A stretch of DNA of 42,212 nucleotides from Pseudomonadota bacterium (GCA_021782435.1 JAJXVA010000003.1:1-42212); one strand, 5' to 3'. Positions 1 through 9,168 are shown, counted from the first letter of the stretch. Notes: generated from the sequence alone by a model not told the origin. Program-made: numbers and translations.

Positions 1-630
1 TCTCTCCGGGCCCGCGCGCAGCGCCTCGTCACGTTCGACCGTCATCACTTCTTCGGACGGTAAAATCTCCGCCGGTGGCGGTTGCCGTACCGCCAAAGCC
101 TGCAAACGCCCCCCACCCGCGTGCGCCATCAGCCGCGTGCCGGCCACCAGAAGGCCGTGCGCGTCCCACGGCCGGTCCAGCACCGCCACCACCACCGTGC
201 CCATGCCCTTCTCCGCCGTCTTCGCCGCCGCCGCGCGCGGACCATGCAGCCTTGCCGCGCTCAAATGCCCCGCCGTCACCGCCATCAGGCACAGCACGAG
301 CGAAAGCCCGACATTACCCGCCGCCTGAGCCACCCGCCCATCACGCGCAAGATCCAGTGTTTGCAGACTGAACGATGAAAATGTGGTGAAGCCGCCACAT
401 ACCCCGATCATCACGAAGGCGCGCAGATCCGTGGGCACAGCGAAGCGCCCGTCGCTGGTGGTCAGGGTTCCGAAAAACCCGATCACGAACGAACCGACGA
501 CATTGATCAGGATCGTACCCCAGGGAAATTCCGGCCCGGTCAGCCGCGCGACCGCGATCCCGACCCAGGCCCGGGCCACACTGCCCAACGCCCCCCCCAA
601 GGCCACCACCAGATAGAACAGCACCCTCAC
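1..630 (-). CDS. crcB: Fluoride ion transporter CrcB fused to a C-terminal universal-stress-protein-like domain (partial, runs off the window start)
   Basis: Hand translation of the reverse strand from GTG at 630 (alternative GTG at 624, better spaced from AAGGGG) stays open to base 1: VRVLFYLVVALGGALGSVARAWVGIAVARLTGPEFPWGTILINVVGSFVIGFFGTLTTSDGRF...LRAFVMIGVCGGFTTFSSFSLQTLDLARDG...ARLHGPRAAAAKTAEKGMGTVVVAVLDRPWDAHGLLVAGTRLMAHAGGGRLQALAVRQPPPAEILPSEEVMTV. GxxGSxxR, GTxxxNxxGSFxxG and GxCGGFTTFSxFS are CrcB hallmarks. Not in the supplied ORF track (GTG start, no stop in window). Confidence 0.92.
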   Translation of the reverse strand, partial: MRVLFYLVVALGGALGSVARAWVGIAVARLTGPEFPWGTILINVVGSFVIGFFGTLTTSDGRFAVPTDLRAFVMIGVCGGFTTFSSFSLQTLDLARDGRVAQAAGNVGLSLVLCLMAVTAGHLSAARLHGPRAAAAKTAEKGMGTVVVAVLDRPWDAHGLLVAGTRLMAHAGGGRLQALAVRQPPPAEILPSEEVMTVERDEALRAGPER

Positions 631-707
631 CCCCTTCTTCCGGTCGGACACAGCCGCAACAATTCCCGGGCAAGGGCGCGCAGCTCCCACCGCGGGCCGC
701 AGCCGCG

Positions 708-778
708 CACGGCAGGAGTCATCAGCCTGCCAGACTAAGAGCTCCGGTCAGGCGGTTTCGGGGGACTCCATCCCCATC
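708..778 (-). promoter_or_regulatory. Fluoride riboswitch (crcB RNA motif) aptamer
   Basis: Reverse strand: GGGGATGGAGTCCCCCGAAACCGCCTGACCGGAGCTCTTAGTCTGGCAGGCTGATGACTCCTGCC. P1 GGGG/CCCC enclosing ATGGAGT, AAACCGCC, P3 GCCTGaCC...GGCAGGC, conserved CTGATGACTCCT; loop GGAGTC can pair with GACTCC (pseudoknot). Followed about 80 nt later by crcB. Confidence 0.9.
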
Positions 779-1521
779 ACGCCGGTCATACCGCTTCGTA
801 ATCCGCCGAGCAAATGCCCGAGCAGTGCCAGATCCTCGGGGCGGGATAGCCGATGGTCGGCGTCCTTGATCAGGGTCAGGCGGACATCCTCGCTGGTCAG
901 CCGCTCGGCCAGGGTCAGGCTGCGCTGCCAAGGCACGTCGGGGTCGCGCTGACCGTGCAGAATGCGCACGGGCACGCCCACTCCGATGGGCGCGCGCAGG
1001 AGTAGGTGTTGCCGGCCTTCCTCGATCAGGGTCCGGGTGATCGGCGTTGGCGGACCATAGGCGCTAGGCACGCGCAGCACGCCGGCGCGCAGCAGCATGG
1101 CGCGCTCGTCCGGCATCATCGCGTCCCACATCAGATCCTCGGTGAAGTCCGGCGCGGGGGCCAGCAGCACCAGCCCGGCGATGCGCGCCGGCGCGGCGAG
1201 CGCGAGGTTCAACGCAATCCAGCCGCCCATGGAACTGCCGACCAGCACCACGCGCGCCGCCGGCATGGCGTGCAACACCGCGCGCGCGTCGTCGGTCCAG
1301 CGGCCGATCGTGCCCTGTTCAAACGCGCCGCCACTTTCGCCATGGCCGGAATAGTCGAAGCGGGTGAAGCCGCCCCCGCGCGATGCGCACCAATCGGCCA
1401 GGAATTCGGCCTTGGTACCGCGCATGTCGCTGGCGAAGCCGGGCAGGAACAGCACCGCCGGGTCTGACCCCGCCATGGCCTCCACCGCAAGCCGTACTCC
1501 GTGGCTGATCACCGCGACCAT
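748..1521 (-). CDS. Alpha/beta hydrolase
   Basis: ORF from ATG 1521 (MVAVISHGVRLAVEAMAGSDPAVLFLPGFASDMRGTKA...); GHGES, nucleophile elbow GSSMGG, C-terminal DADH. Ends in the riboswitch (GMESPETA*). Confidence 0.88.
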   Translation of the reverse strand: MVAVISHGVRLAVEAMAGSDPAVLFLPGFASDMRGTKAEFLADWCASRGGGFTRFDYSGHGESGGAFEQGTIGRWTDDARAVLHAMPAARVVLVGSSMGGWIALNLALAAPARIAGLVLLAPAPDFTEDLMWDAMMPDERAMLLRAGVLRVPSAYGPPTPITRTLIEEGRQHLLLRAPIGVGVPVRILHGQRDPDVPWQRSLTLAERLTSEDVRLTLIKDADHRLSRPEDLALLGHLLGGLRSGMTGVMGMESPETA

Positions 1522-1568
1522 GGATGCCCCTTTTTCTTCCTGCGCGCGGCGCGCCATAAGGGCGCGCC

Positions 1569-2720
1569 ATGCCACCCGATCCCGCGCGATTCCCGACCAT
1601 TCTGCAAGTCCTGCCGGCATTGAACGCGGGTGGCGTGGAACGTGGCACGGTGGAAATGGTCCAGGCGATCGTCGGCGCCGGCGGCACCGCGCTGGTGGCG
1701 AGCCAGGGCGGGCGGCTGGTTCCGGCCCTGACCCGCGCCGGGGGCACGCATTTTCTGCTGCCGCTGGCCAGCCGCAACCCGCTCCGGGTGCTGCGCAACG
1801 CTGCGTCGGTTCACGGCATCATCACCGCGCACCATGTCGGCATCGTCCATGCCCGTTCCCGTGCGCCAGCCTGGGCCGCCTATCGTGCCAGCCGCCACGC
1901 CGGGGTGCGCTTCGTCACCACCTGGCACGGGACCTATCGGGAAAACCTGCCTTTCAAGCGCCACTACAATGCGGTGATGGCGAAGGGCGACCTCGTGATC
2001 GCCATTAGCCACTTCCTCGCCGAGGAACTGAAGCGCCGCCACGCGGTGCCGGAAAGCCGGGTCCGCGTCATCCCTCGCGGGGTCGACCCCGCCGTTTTCG
2101 ACCCCGGCGCGGTCAGCGGCGAGCGGGTGGCGAGGCTCGCCGCTGCCTGGCGCCTGCCGGAAGGCGCGCCGGTTCTGCTCCTGGCGGGACGGCTGACGCG
2201 CTGGAAGGGCCAGGAAATCGCGATCCGGGCGCTGGCCAACCTCGCCAACAAGCAGGCTTGCCTGGTGCTGGCCGGCCCCGCTCAGAAAAACGGCGATTTT
2301 GCCCGCCACCTGGGCGAACTCGCGACCAGACTCGGCCTCGGCGGACGGGTTCGGATTGTGGGTGACTGCACGGACATGCCGGCGGCGCTGGCGCTGGCCG
2401 ATGTCGCGCTGAATCTTTCCACCGTGCCCGAAGGCTTCGGCCGCACCGTGATCGAGGCCCAGTCGATGGCCCGGCCCCTGATCGCCACCAACCATGGCGG
2501 CGCGGCCGAGACGGTGCAGCACAACGAAACCGGCTATCTGGTGCCGCCCGATGATGTGGAGTCCGTGGTGGCGGCGCTGGACGTGGCGCTGGCTCTGACG
2601 CCCGAGCAACGCTGGACGCTGGGCTATCAGGCCCGCGCGCATGTCTGTGCCGCCTATACCACCGCCGCCATGCAGGCGGCGACGCTGGCGGTTTATGCCG
2701 AACTGGCCGGCATGGCATGA
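1569..2720 (+). CDS. Glycosyltransferase, GT4/group 1 type
   Basis: 383 aa; LNAGGVERGTVEMVQAI, RVIPRGVDPAVF, LLLAGRLTRWKGQE, PEGFGRTVIEAQSMARPLIATNHGGAAE. Confidence 0.92.
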   Translation: MPPDPARFPTILQVLPALNAGGVERGTVEMVQAIVGAGGTALVASQGGRLVPALTRAGGTHFLLPLASRNPLRVLRNAASVHGIITAHHVGIVHARSRAPAWAAYRASRHAGVRFVTTWHGTYRENLPFKRHYNAVMAKGDLVIAISHFLAEELKRRHAVPESRVRVIPRGVDPAVFDPGAVSGERVARLAAAWRLPEGAPVLLLAGRLTRWKGQEIAIRALANLANKQACLVLAGPAQKNGDFARHLGELATRLGLGGRVRIVGDCTDMPAALALADVALNLSTVPEGFGRTVIEAQSMARPLIATNHGGAAETVQHNETGYLVPPDDVESVVAALDVALALTPEQRWTLGYQARAHVCAAYTTAAMQAATLAVYAELAGMA

Positions 2721-3649
2721 ATCAACCGCGCATTCTCGTCATCCGCCATTCGGCGCTGGGTGATATCGTGCAATCCTTCGCGCCTTTCGCGGCGATCCGG
2801 GCGCATCATCGCGATGCCCGGGTAACATTGCTGACGACCGCTACCTATGCCGCCTGGCTGGGTCGGGCGCCGTGGTTCGATGCGGTAGAGGTGGATACGC
2901 GGCCGGGACTGCTCGATCCGGCTGGGCTTGCGCGGCTGCGGCAGCGGCTCATCGGCCATGACCGGGTTTATGATTTGCAGACCTCGACCCGCTCGACCCG
3001 GTATCGATGGCTGGCGGGGCACGCGGAATGGTCAGGCATCGGGCGTTTCGCCTCCCATCCGCATCGCAACCCTGAGCGCGACCACATCCACACCTATGAG
3101 CGCCAGCGCGAACAATTGCGCGATGCGGGGATAGGGGTGGTGCCGGCGCTCGCGCCCGAGGCGCTGGCGCCGTTGACCGCGCCACCTGGGTTTGCGTTGC
3201 CGCCAGGGCCGTACGCCGTGCTGGTGCCGGGGGCCGCGCCGCACCGACCCGAGAAACGCTGGCCGGACGCGCATTTCGTGGCACTGGCCGCCAGCCTGGC
3301 GGCGCGCGGCCTGGCGGTGGTGATCGTCGGCACCACAGCTGAGGCACCACTCGGCACCGCCATACGCCAGGCCAAACCGCGGGTGATGGACCTGACCGGG
3401 CGCACCTCGCTGCCGGAACTGGCCCATGTGCTGGGCCAGGCCGCACTGGTCGTGGGCAATGACACCGGGCCGATGCACCTGGCTACCGCCTTTGCCCGCA
3501 AGGCGGTGGTGCTGTTCGGCGGCGCGTCCAACCCCTCGCTGACCGCCCCGCGCTACCCGGATGGCGGCTGGCCCATTATTGCCTCCGCGCCGCATCTGGC
3601 CGACTTGCCGCCCGAGAGGGTTGCGGCCGCCCTGGACTTGACGCCATAG
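2717..3649 (+). CDS. Glycosyltransferase family 9 (heptosyltransferase-like)
   Basis: 310 aa; ILVIRHSALGDIVQSF, LVPGAAPHRPEKRWP, VVGNDTGPMHLATA; ATGA overlap with upstream gene. Confidence 0.92.
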   Translation: MNQPRILVIRHSALGDIVQSFAPFAAIRAHHRDARVTLLTTATYAAWLGRAPWFDAVEVDTRPGLLDPAGLARLRQRLIGHDRVYDLQTSTRSTRYRWLAGHAEWSGIGRFASHPHRNPERDHIHTYERQREQLRDAGIGVVPALAPEALAPLTAPPGFALPPGPYAVLVPGAAPHRPEKRWPDAHFVALAASLAARGLAVVIVGTTAEAPLGTAIRQAKPRVMDLTGRTSLPELAHVLGQAALVVGNDTGPMHLATAFARKAVVLFGGASNPSLTAPRYPDGGWPIIASAPHLADLPPERVAAALDLTP

Positions 3650-3682
3650 ACCCGCACACCCTGCCGGATAGCCAAACCGCCC

Positions 3683-5620
3683 ATGCCCGAAATCACGTTG
3701 CCCGACGGCGCCAAGCGCCACTTCCCGACGCCAGTCAGCGGCGCTGAAATCGCCGCCAGCATCGGTCCGGGCCTGGCCCGCGCCGCCCTGGCCATGCGCG
3801 TCGATGGCGAGTTGCAGGACCTCTCACGCTTGATCGAGCAGGATGCGGCGGTGACGTTCATTACCCGCAGGGACGAGGCCGCGCTGGAAATGATCCGGCA
3901 TGATTGCGCGCATGTGCTGGCGGAGGCGGTGCAGGCGTTGTTTCCCGGCACGCAGGTTACGATCGGGCCCGCGATCGAGAACGGGTTTTACTACGACTTT
4001 GCCCGCAACGCGCCGTTCACCCCCGAGGATTTCCCCGCGATCGAGGCGAAGATGCGCGAGATCATTGCCCGCAACGCGCCGTTCGCGCGCAGCGTGCGAC
4101 CGCGTGACGAGGCCATCGCGTTTTTCGAGGCGAAGGGGGAACGCTTCAAGGCCGAGCTGATCCGCGATCTGCCCGAGAGCGAGACCATTACGTTCTACAG
4201 CCAAGGGGACTGGGTGGATTTGTGCCGCGGTCCGCACATGCGCGGCACTGGGGATGTAGGCCCCGCATTCAAGCTGATGCGGGTTGCCGGCGCCTATTGG
4301 CGGGGCGACCACCGCAATCCCATGCTGAGCCGCATTTATGGCACCGCCTGGCGCGACACAGCGGAATTGACCGCCTATCTGCACCAGCTCGAGGAGGCCG
4401 AGAAGCGCGACCACCGCCGCATCGGCCGCGAGATGAACTTGTTTCATATCCAGGAAGAAGCGGTTGGCAGCATATTCTGGCACCCGCATGGCTGGACCCT
4501 ATACCGCGCGGTCGAGGCATATATGCGCCGCCGGCTGGACGCCGCCGCCTACCAGGAAGTGCGCACGCCGCAGCTGGTGGACCGGAGCTTGTGGGAACGC
4601 TCCGGACATTGGGAGAAATTCCGGGAGCATATGTTCATCGCGATCGTCGAGGATGAAGACAAGACTCTGGCGCTCAAGCCGATGAATTGCCCGTGCCATG
4701 TGCAGATATTCAATCACGGTATCCGCAGCTACCGCGACCTGCCGCTGCGCATGGCCGAATTCGGCGCCTGCCACCGGTATGAACCGTCCGGCGCGCTGCA
4801 CGGCATCATGCGGGTGCGGGCCTTCACCCAGGATGACGCCCATATTTTTTGTACACAGGACCAGGTAGCCACCGAAACGGCGCAGTTCGTGGCGTTGCTC
4901 GCGGATATCTACCGGGATTTCGGGTTTGAGAGTTTCCGGGTGAAGTTCTCCGACCGGCCTGAAAGGCGGGCAGGTTCGGACGAAACCTGGGACCGCGCCG
5001 AGGGCTCGCTGCGCGAGGCCTGCGCGATGGCAGGGGTTGATTATGAGCTGAACCCCGGTGAGGGCGCGTTTTATGGCCCGAAGCTGGAATTCGTGCTGCG
5101 CGATGCGATCGGACGGGACTGGCAATGCGGCACGTTGCAGGTGGATTTCATTCTGCCCGAGCGGTTGGACGCGCTTTACACCGCTGAGGATGGCACGCGC
5201 CGCCGACCGGTGATGCTGCATCGCGCGATACTGGGCAGTTTCGAGCGCTTCCTGGGCATATTGATCGAGCAATATGCCGGGCGCTTTCCGCTGTGGCTGG
5301 CACCGGTGCAGGTTGTGGTGGCAACCATCGTCTCGGACGCCGATACCTATGCTGAAACCGTGGCGGCGGCACTGCGGCGGGCCGGACTGAGAGCCGAGAC
5401 CGATACCGGTCGGGAGAAAATCAACGCCAAGATCCGCACCCACAGCCTGCGCCACGTTCCGGTGCTGCTGGTGGTGGGCCGGCGCGAGGCGGAAGCCGGC
5501 CTGGTTGCGGTGCGGCGGCTAGGCGTGGAGGCTCAGCCTATCATTTCCCTTGACGAAGCGGTGCAAACCCTTGCAACCGAGGCGACACCGCCCGACCTCA
5601 GAAGCCCATCGATCGGCTGA
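3683..5620 (+). CDS. thrS: Threonyl-tRNA synthetase
   Basis: 645 aa; TGS domain, [11 protein letters not shown], class II motifs, [10 protein letters not shown], anticodon-binding C-terminus. Confidence 0.98.
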   Translation: MPEITLPDGAKRHFPTPVSGAEIAASIGPGLARAALAMRVDGELQDLSRLIEQDAAVTFITRRDEAALEMIRHDCAHVLAEAVQALFPGTQVTIGPAIENGFYYDFARNAPFTPEDFPAIEAKMREIIARNAPFARSVRPRDEAIAFFEAKGERFKAELIRDLPESETITFYSQGDWVDLCRGPHMRGTGDVGPAFKLMRVAGAYWRGDHRNPMLSRIYGTAWRDTAELTAYLHQLEEAEKRDHRRIGREMNLFHIQEEAVGSIFWHPHGWTLYRAVEAYMRRRLDAAAYQEVRTPQLVDRSLWERSGHWEKFREHMFIAIVEDEDKTLALKPMNCPCHVQIFNHGIRSYRDLPLRMAEFGACHRYEPSGALHGIMRVRAFTQDDAHIFCTQDQVATETAQFVALLADIYRDFGFESFRVKFSDRPERRAGSDETWDRAEGSLREACAMAGVDYELNPGEGAFYGPKLEFVLRDAIGRDWQCGTLQVDFILPERLDALYTAEDGTRRRPVMLHRAILGSFERFLGILIEQYAGRFPLWLAPVQVVVATIVSDADTYAETVAAALRRAGLRAETDTGREKINAKIRTHSLRHVPVLLVVGRREAEAGLVAVRRLGVEAQPIISLDEAVQTLATEATPPDLRSPSIG

Positions 5621-5667
5621 GGCCGGAACAGCCAAACTCACTTTCGCAACAACCACAGGAGAGCCAC

Positions 5668-6204
5668 ATAGCCAGAGGACCCTTGCCCACCCCACCCAGC
5701 CGCGAAGGGCCGCGCGTCAACGAGGAAATCCGGTCACCGCAGGTGCGCTTGATCGACGAGGAAGGGGAAATGCTTGGCGTCATGACCGCGCGGGAAGCCC
5801 ATCAGCGCGCGATGGCGGCTGGCTTCGACCTGGTTGAGATCAGCCCCAACGCAACGCCGCCCGTATGCAAGATACTCGACTACGGCAAGTTCAAATACGA
5901 GCAGCAGAAAAAGAAAAACGAGGCACGCAAACGCCAGCGGGTGATCGAGATCAAGGAAGTCAAGGTTCGTCCGAACATCGACGAAAACGACTACCAGGTG
6001 AAGTTGCGCGCCATGCGCTCGTTCATCGAGGAGGGCGACAAGGTCAAGGTGACGCTGCGCTTCCGCGGCCGCGAGATGGCGCACCAGGACCTGGGCATCA
6101 AGGTGCTCGAGCGCATCCGCATCGACATGGACGAGGAAAGCAAGGTCGAGCAGATGCCAAAAATGGAAAACCGCCAGATGGTCATGGTGCTGGCACCACG
6201 CTGA
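5668..6204 (+). CDS. infC: Translation initiation factor IF-3, probable ATA start (alternative TTG at 5683)
   Basis: [26 protein letters not shown]...[27 protein letters not shown]...; ATA at 5668 is in frame, 6 nt after AGGAG; no in-frame ATG at the N-terminus. Confidence 0.95.
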   Translation: MARGPLPTPPSREGPRVNEEIRSPQVRLIDEEGEMLGVMTAREAHQRAMAAGFDLVEISPNATPPVCKILDYGKFKYEQQKKKNEARKRQRVIEIKEVKVRPNIDENDYQVKLRAMRSFIEEGDKVKVTLRFRGREMAHQDLGIKVLERIRIDMDEESKVEQMPKMENRQMVMVLAPR

Positions 6205-6235
6205 GCCCGGCGTTTTCCGTGTGACGGCCCCGCAT

Positions 6236-6257
6236 GCCCGGCCGGTTACGGCCGGGC
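6236..6257. terminator. Terminator-like perfect hairpin between infC and cox11-cytc (no T tract)
   Basis: GCCCGGCCG-GTTA-CGGCCGGGC, 9-bp perfect stem. Confidence 0.45.
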
Positions 6258-6302
6258 GGCTCCGGAGCCAGATCGCCAGTGGCAATTCAGGAGGAGCGCA
6301 GC

Positions 6303-7196
6303 GTGACACGTGAGCGGCAGCGTGTGCTGATTGTTTCGGGTCTTCTGGCCGCGATCGGTGTGATGGTGACGCTGGTGTCCTACTCAGTGCCGCTCTACCG
6401 GCTGTTCTGCGCGGCAACCGGGGCGCTGGGCACCACCCAGCGCGTGGCCGCGGACACGGCGCGCGTCAGCGACCGAAAAGTGACTGTTTATTTCAACACC
6501 GACGTAGCCCCGGACATGCCTTGGCGCTTCGTGCCTCTGCAACGCTCGGTGACGGTTGCGTTGGGACAGCAGGTGCCGGTTTTTTTTGAGGCCACCAACA
6601 ATTCCGCGACCGCCCTGGTGGGCCATGCCACGTTCAACGTGACACCCGCGAAATCCGCAATTTATTTCAAAAAGATCCAGTGCTTCTGCTTCACCGAGGA
6701 ACGCCTGGGGGCACATCAGACGGTGCAGATGCCGGTGCAATTCTATGTCGACCCCCGGCTGGCGGACGATCCTTCGACGCGGGATGTGAAGGATATCACA
6801 TTATCCTATGAGTTCTTCCCTTCACGTAAGCCCGAGGGCGCGACCGATCTGGCGCGGTTCGTGGTGGCGGGCCCGCCCGATGCCTCGCGCGGGGCAAAAC
6901 TGTTCGCCGCGAATTGTGGAGCCTGCCATGCGCTGGCGGCGGCGAAGGTGGGGCCACCGCTGGGTGGTGTGGTCGGGCGGTTAGCCGGCAGCGAGGCCGG
7001 CTACCCCTATACCGCGGCACTGGCCGGGTTTCATCAAGCCTGGACTCCGGCGGAACTGACGAAATGGCTCACCAACCCGCAAGGCCTTGTGCCGGGCACA
7101 GCCATGCCAATGGCCGTAGCCGACGCGCAGGACAGGGTGGATATCATCGCCTATCTGGCGACCACGGGCGGGAAAGGCGCTATACCGCCTCGCTGA
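6303..7196 (+). CDS. Cytochrome c oxidase assembly protein CtaG/Cox11 fused to a C-terminal class I cytochrome c domain
   Basis: GTG start after GGAGGAG; N-terminal TM; PLYRLFCAATG, QCFCFTEERLGAHQTVQMPVQFYVDP (Cox11); then RGAKLFAANCGACHALAAAKVGPPLGGVVGR...GTAMP...DIIAYLAT (CxxCH haem site plus distal Met). Confidence 0.93.
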   Translation: MTRERQRVLIVSGLLAAIGVMVTLVSYSVPLYRLFCAATGALGTTQRVAADTARVSDRKVTVYFNTDVAPDMPWRFVPLQRSVTVALGQQVPVFFEATNNSATALVGHATFNVTPAKSAIYFKKIQCFCFTEERLGAHQTVQMPVQFYVDPRLADDPSTRDVKDITLSYEFFPSRKPEGATDLARFVVAGPPDASRGAKLFAANCGACHALAAAKVGPPLGGVVGRLAGSEAGYPYTAALAGFHQAWTPAELTKWLTNPQGLVPGTAMPMAVADAQDRVDIIAYLATTGGKGAIPPR

Positions 7197-7722
7197 CGGC
7201 GATGGCGACCCGGCAGGCGGATTTGATGGCGCGCGACAGCAAGCTGTAAAGCGGCGCCTGTTTCGCGCCGTGGGCGAGCCCGGTATCGCGATGTTCCAGT
7301 TCCTCGGCGCGGAAGGTCTCGATCGTTGCGGCCAGCGCGGCCTCGCTTTCGGGCAGGGCCTCGCGCTGGGCGCGGTAATGCGCATCGATCGCTTCCTCGA
7401 CCGCGACGGTGCAGGCCATGGCGGCTTTCGTGCCCAGCGCGGCGGTAGCGGCACCGAGCACATACCCCGCGACGTGCCAGAACGGCAGCAATACCGTCGG
7501 ACGCACGCCGCGTTCAGCAACCATTGCCGAAAACGTAGCCAGGTGCGCCTGCTCCTGCGCCAGCATGTGACGCAACAGGGGAGCGTTTTCCCCACGCCCC
7601 AGCACCGCCAACTGACCGGCATAAATCCGGGTCGCGCCATATTCGCCGGCATGATCGACACGGATCATGGCGGCGGTGCGGCGGTCGGCTTCAGGCGGGG
7701 CGGGATAGATCGGGTCGGTCAT
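7180..7722 (-). CDS. coq7: Demethoxyubiquinone hydroxylase Coq7
   Basis: 180 aa; MIRVDHAGEYGATRIYAGQ, EQAHLATF, VEEAID, EELEHRDTG di-iron motifs. Confidence 0.95.
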   Translation of the reverse strand: MTDPIYPAPPEADRRTAAMIRVDHAGEYGATRIYAGQLAVLGRGENAPLLRHMLAQEQAHLATFSAMVAERGVRPTVLLPFWHVAGYVLGAATAALGTKAAMACTVAVEEAIDAHYRAQREALPESEAALAATIETFRAEELEHRDTGLAHGAKQAPLYSLLSRAIKSACRVAIAVSEAV

Positions 7723-8219
7723 GTGCGGCGCTCCTTGCCTACCAAGATGGCCAGCGAAACGCTCCCGAAAAGAGCATAGAGCAGGTTCATCTGCGCCATC
7801 GAAAGCGGCAGGCCGGGCACGAGATAGGTAGGGTCATCACAGGGCTTGGACGGATGCGAAGGCATGGAGGCCAGCAGGTCGTGCACCGAACCGGTATTGA
7901 GAACCGGTGCGGCACATTCCGGCAGCGGGCTTTTCCACCAGCCGAACTCCACCCCGACATGGGTGAAGGCAAGGCTCAGGGCCGCCAGAAAGGCCAGCGG
8001 TAGCAACAAGCGCAGCTGGTGGCGCAGCACCGGCAGCAGCCAGGCCAGCACGCCAAGCCCGATGGCGGCGCGATAGGGCCAGCGTTCCAGATAACAAAGC
8101 GCACAGGGTACGTTGCCAGCCAGTTGCGCCGCGTGGGCGATTACCAGCGCCGCTACGCCAAGCCCGATGGCGGCGGTTTCAGGGGCCAGGCGGTTTCGGC
8201 TGAGCCAGGCGTCGAGCAT
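7719..8219 (-). CDS. Disulfide bond formation protein B family
   Basis: 166 aa; NVPCALCYLERWPYRAAIGLG, multiple TM segments, periplasmic Cys pair. Confidence 0.85.
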   Translation of the reverse strand: MLDAWLSRNRLAPETAAIGLGVAALVIAHAAQLAGNVPCALCYLERWPYRAAIGLGVLAWLLPVLRHQLRLLLPLAFLAALSLAFTHVGVEFGWWKSPLPECAAPVLNTGSVHDLLASMPSHPSKPCDDPTYLVPGLPLSMAQMNLLYALFGSVSLAILVGKERRT

Positions 8220-8233
8220 GGTGACGAAAGCTT

Positions 8234-8920
8234 TCAGGTGCAGGCGGTAACCCGCAGGTCATAAACCGGGTCGGATACCATGGCGGCGGTCGGCTCTGCC
8301 TCCAGCAGCCATCCGGTATAGATCGGCGCAGCCGCGCCGTCACGCCGGGCGACGATAAGAGCGGTGGCATCCGGCGGCTGGTCGGGTGGGCGCGCATCAC
8401 AGGCCCGCACCGTAACAGTCAGGGTACGATACTGGCCGGTGGCGCCTACCGCTATGGCCAGGGTTTCAGCCCGGCCATTGACCTTGTCCAATATCTGGAT
8501 GTGGGCGGTGTAAGCGGGCTGCCAGCTTGGCGCCGGCGGGGCCGGGGTAGGCGACGGCAAGGGATGACCGGAGGCGGAAACCCCCGGCGTGAGGCCGCCT
8601 TGTGACGCACCGGCCCCCGGGGTGCCGGCAGCCGCCGTACTCGCGGATGGGCCGACACCCGGCATAGTGGTGACGACGGGTGGTGGCACGCTTGAGGGCG
8701 GCGGCGTGATTGCCGGGGCCGCACCGGGCACCGGAGACGCCGGCGTCACCGCCGGCGGCGGGGCGGCGTTTGGCGGCAACGGTGGGGGTAGCAACGGGGT
8801 AGGGGCCTGCGCCCGCGCGCCAGCCATAAAACCAAGCCCGAACAACAAAACCAGGCCTAGCGATCCCGGGATCCACACCCGGAGCAGATATCGGGGCCAG
8901 GCAGCCAGGCGGTGGGTCAC
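8234..8920 (-). CDS. DUF2155-type protein with long Pro/Ala-rich N-terminal region
   Basis: 228 aa; N-terminal TM, Pro-rich linker, then HIQILDKVNGRAETLAIAVG...LTVTVRACDARPPDQPPDATALIVARR...IYTGWLLE. Confidence 0.78.
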   Translation of the reverse strand: MTHRLAAWPRYLLRVWIPGSLGLVLLFGLGFMAGARAQAPTPLLPPPLPPNAAPPPAVTPASPVPGAAPAITPPPSSVPPPVVTTMPGVGPSASTAAAGTPGAGASQGGLTPGVSASGHPLPSPTPAPPAPSWQPAYTAHIQILDKVNGRAETLAIAVGATGQYRTLTVTVRACDARPPDQPPDATALIVARRDGAAAPIYTGWLLEAEPTAAMVSDPVYDLRVTACT

Positions 8921-9168
8921 GTCGCGCCCCGACGGGGGCCGGCGAGCCCATCCACGACGCGGTGCAGGAGGGCACGAAACCAGGCCTCATCAACCCCCAT
9001 CAGGGCGGCGTCATCGAAACTGTCACGCAGAATGGCAACGATTTCGGCATGGTTCTCGGCAAGCACGGCGAGTTTCTCGCGGCAGGCGATAGGCATGCCG
9101 TCCCGACCCGGCCACAGATCGGGCGCGGAGAGCAAGCCGGCCAACGGGGCGGCCGGCGGCGCGGTCAA
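8917..9168 (-). CDS. Hypothetical protein
   Basis: 83 aa ORF in a tightly spaced operon, overlapping neighbours at both ends. Confidence 0.7.
   Translation of the reverse strand: MTAPPAAPLAGLLSAPDLWPGRDGMPIACREKLAVLAENHAEIVAILRDSFDDAALMGVDEAWFRALLHRVVDGLAGPRRGAT

Noticed and set aside
341-673. 110-aa minus-strand ORF listed in the track
   Set aside because: Wrong frame of crcB; the GTG-started frame gives a canonical CrcB.
1509-2642. 377-aa minus-strand ORF
   Set aside because: Antisense to the GT4 glycosyltransferase, His/Arg-rich shadow translation.
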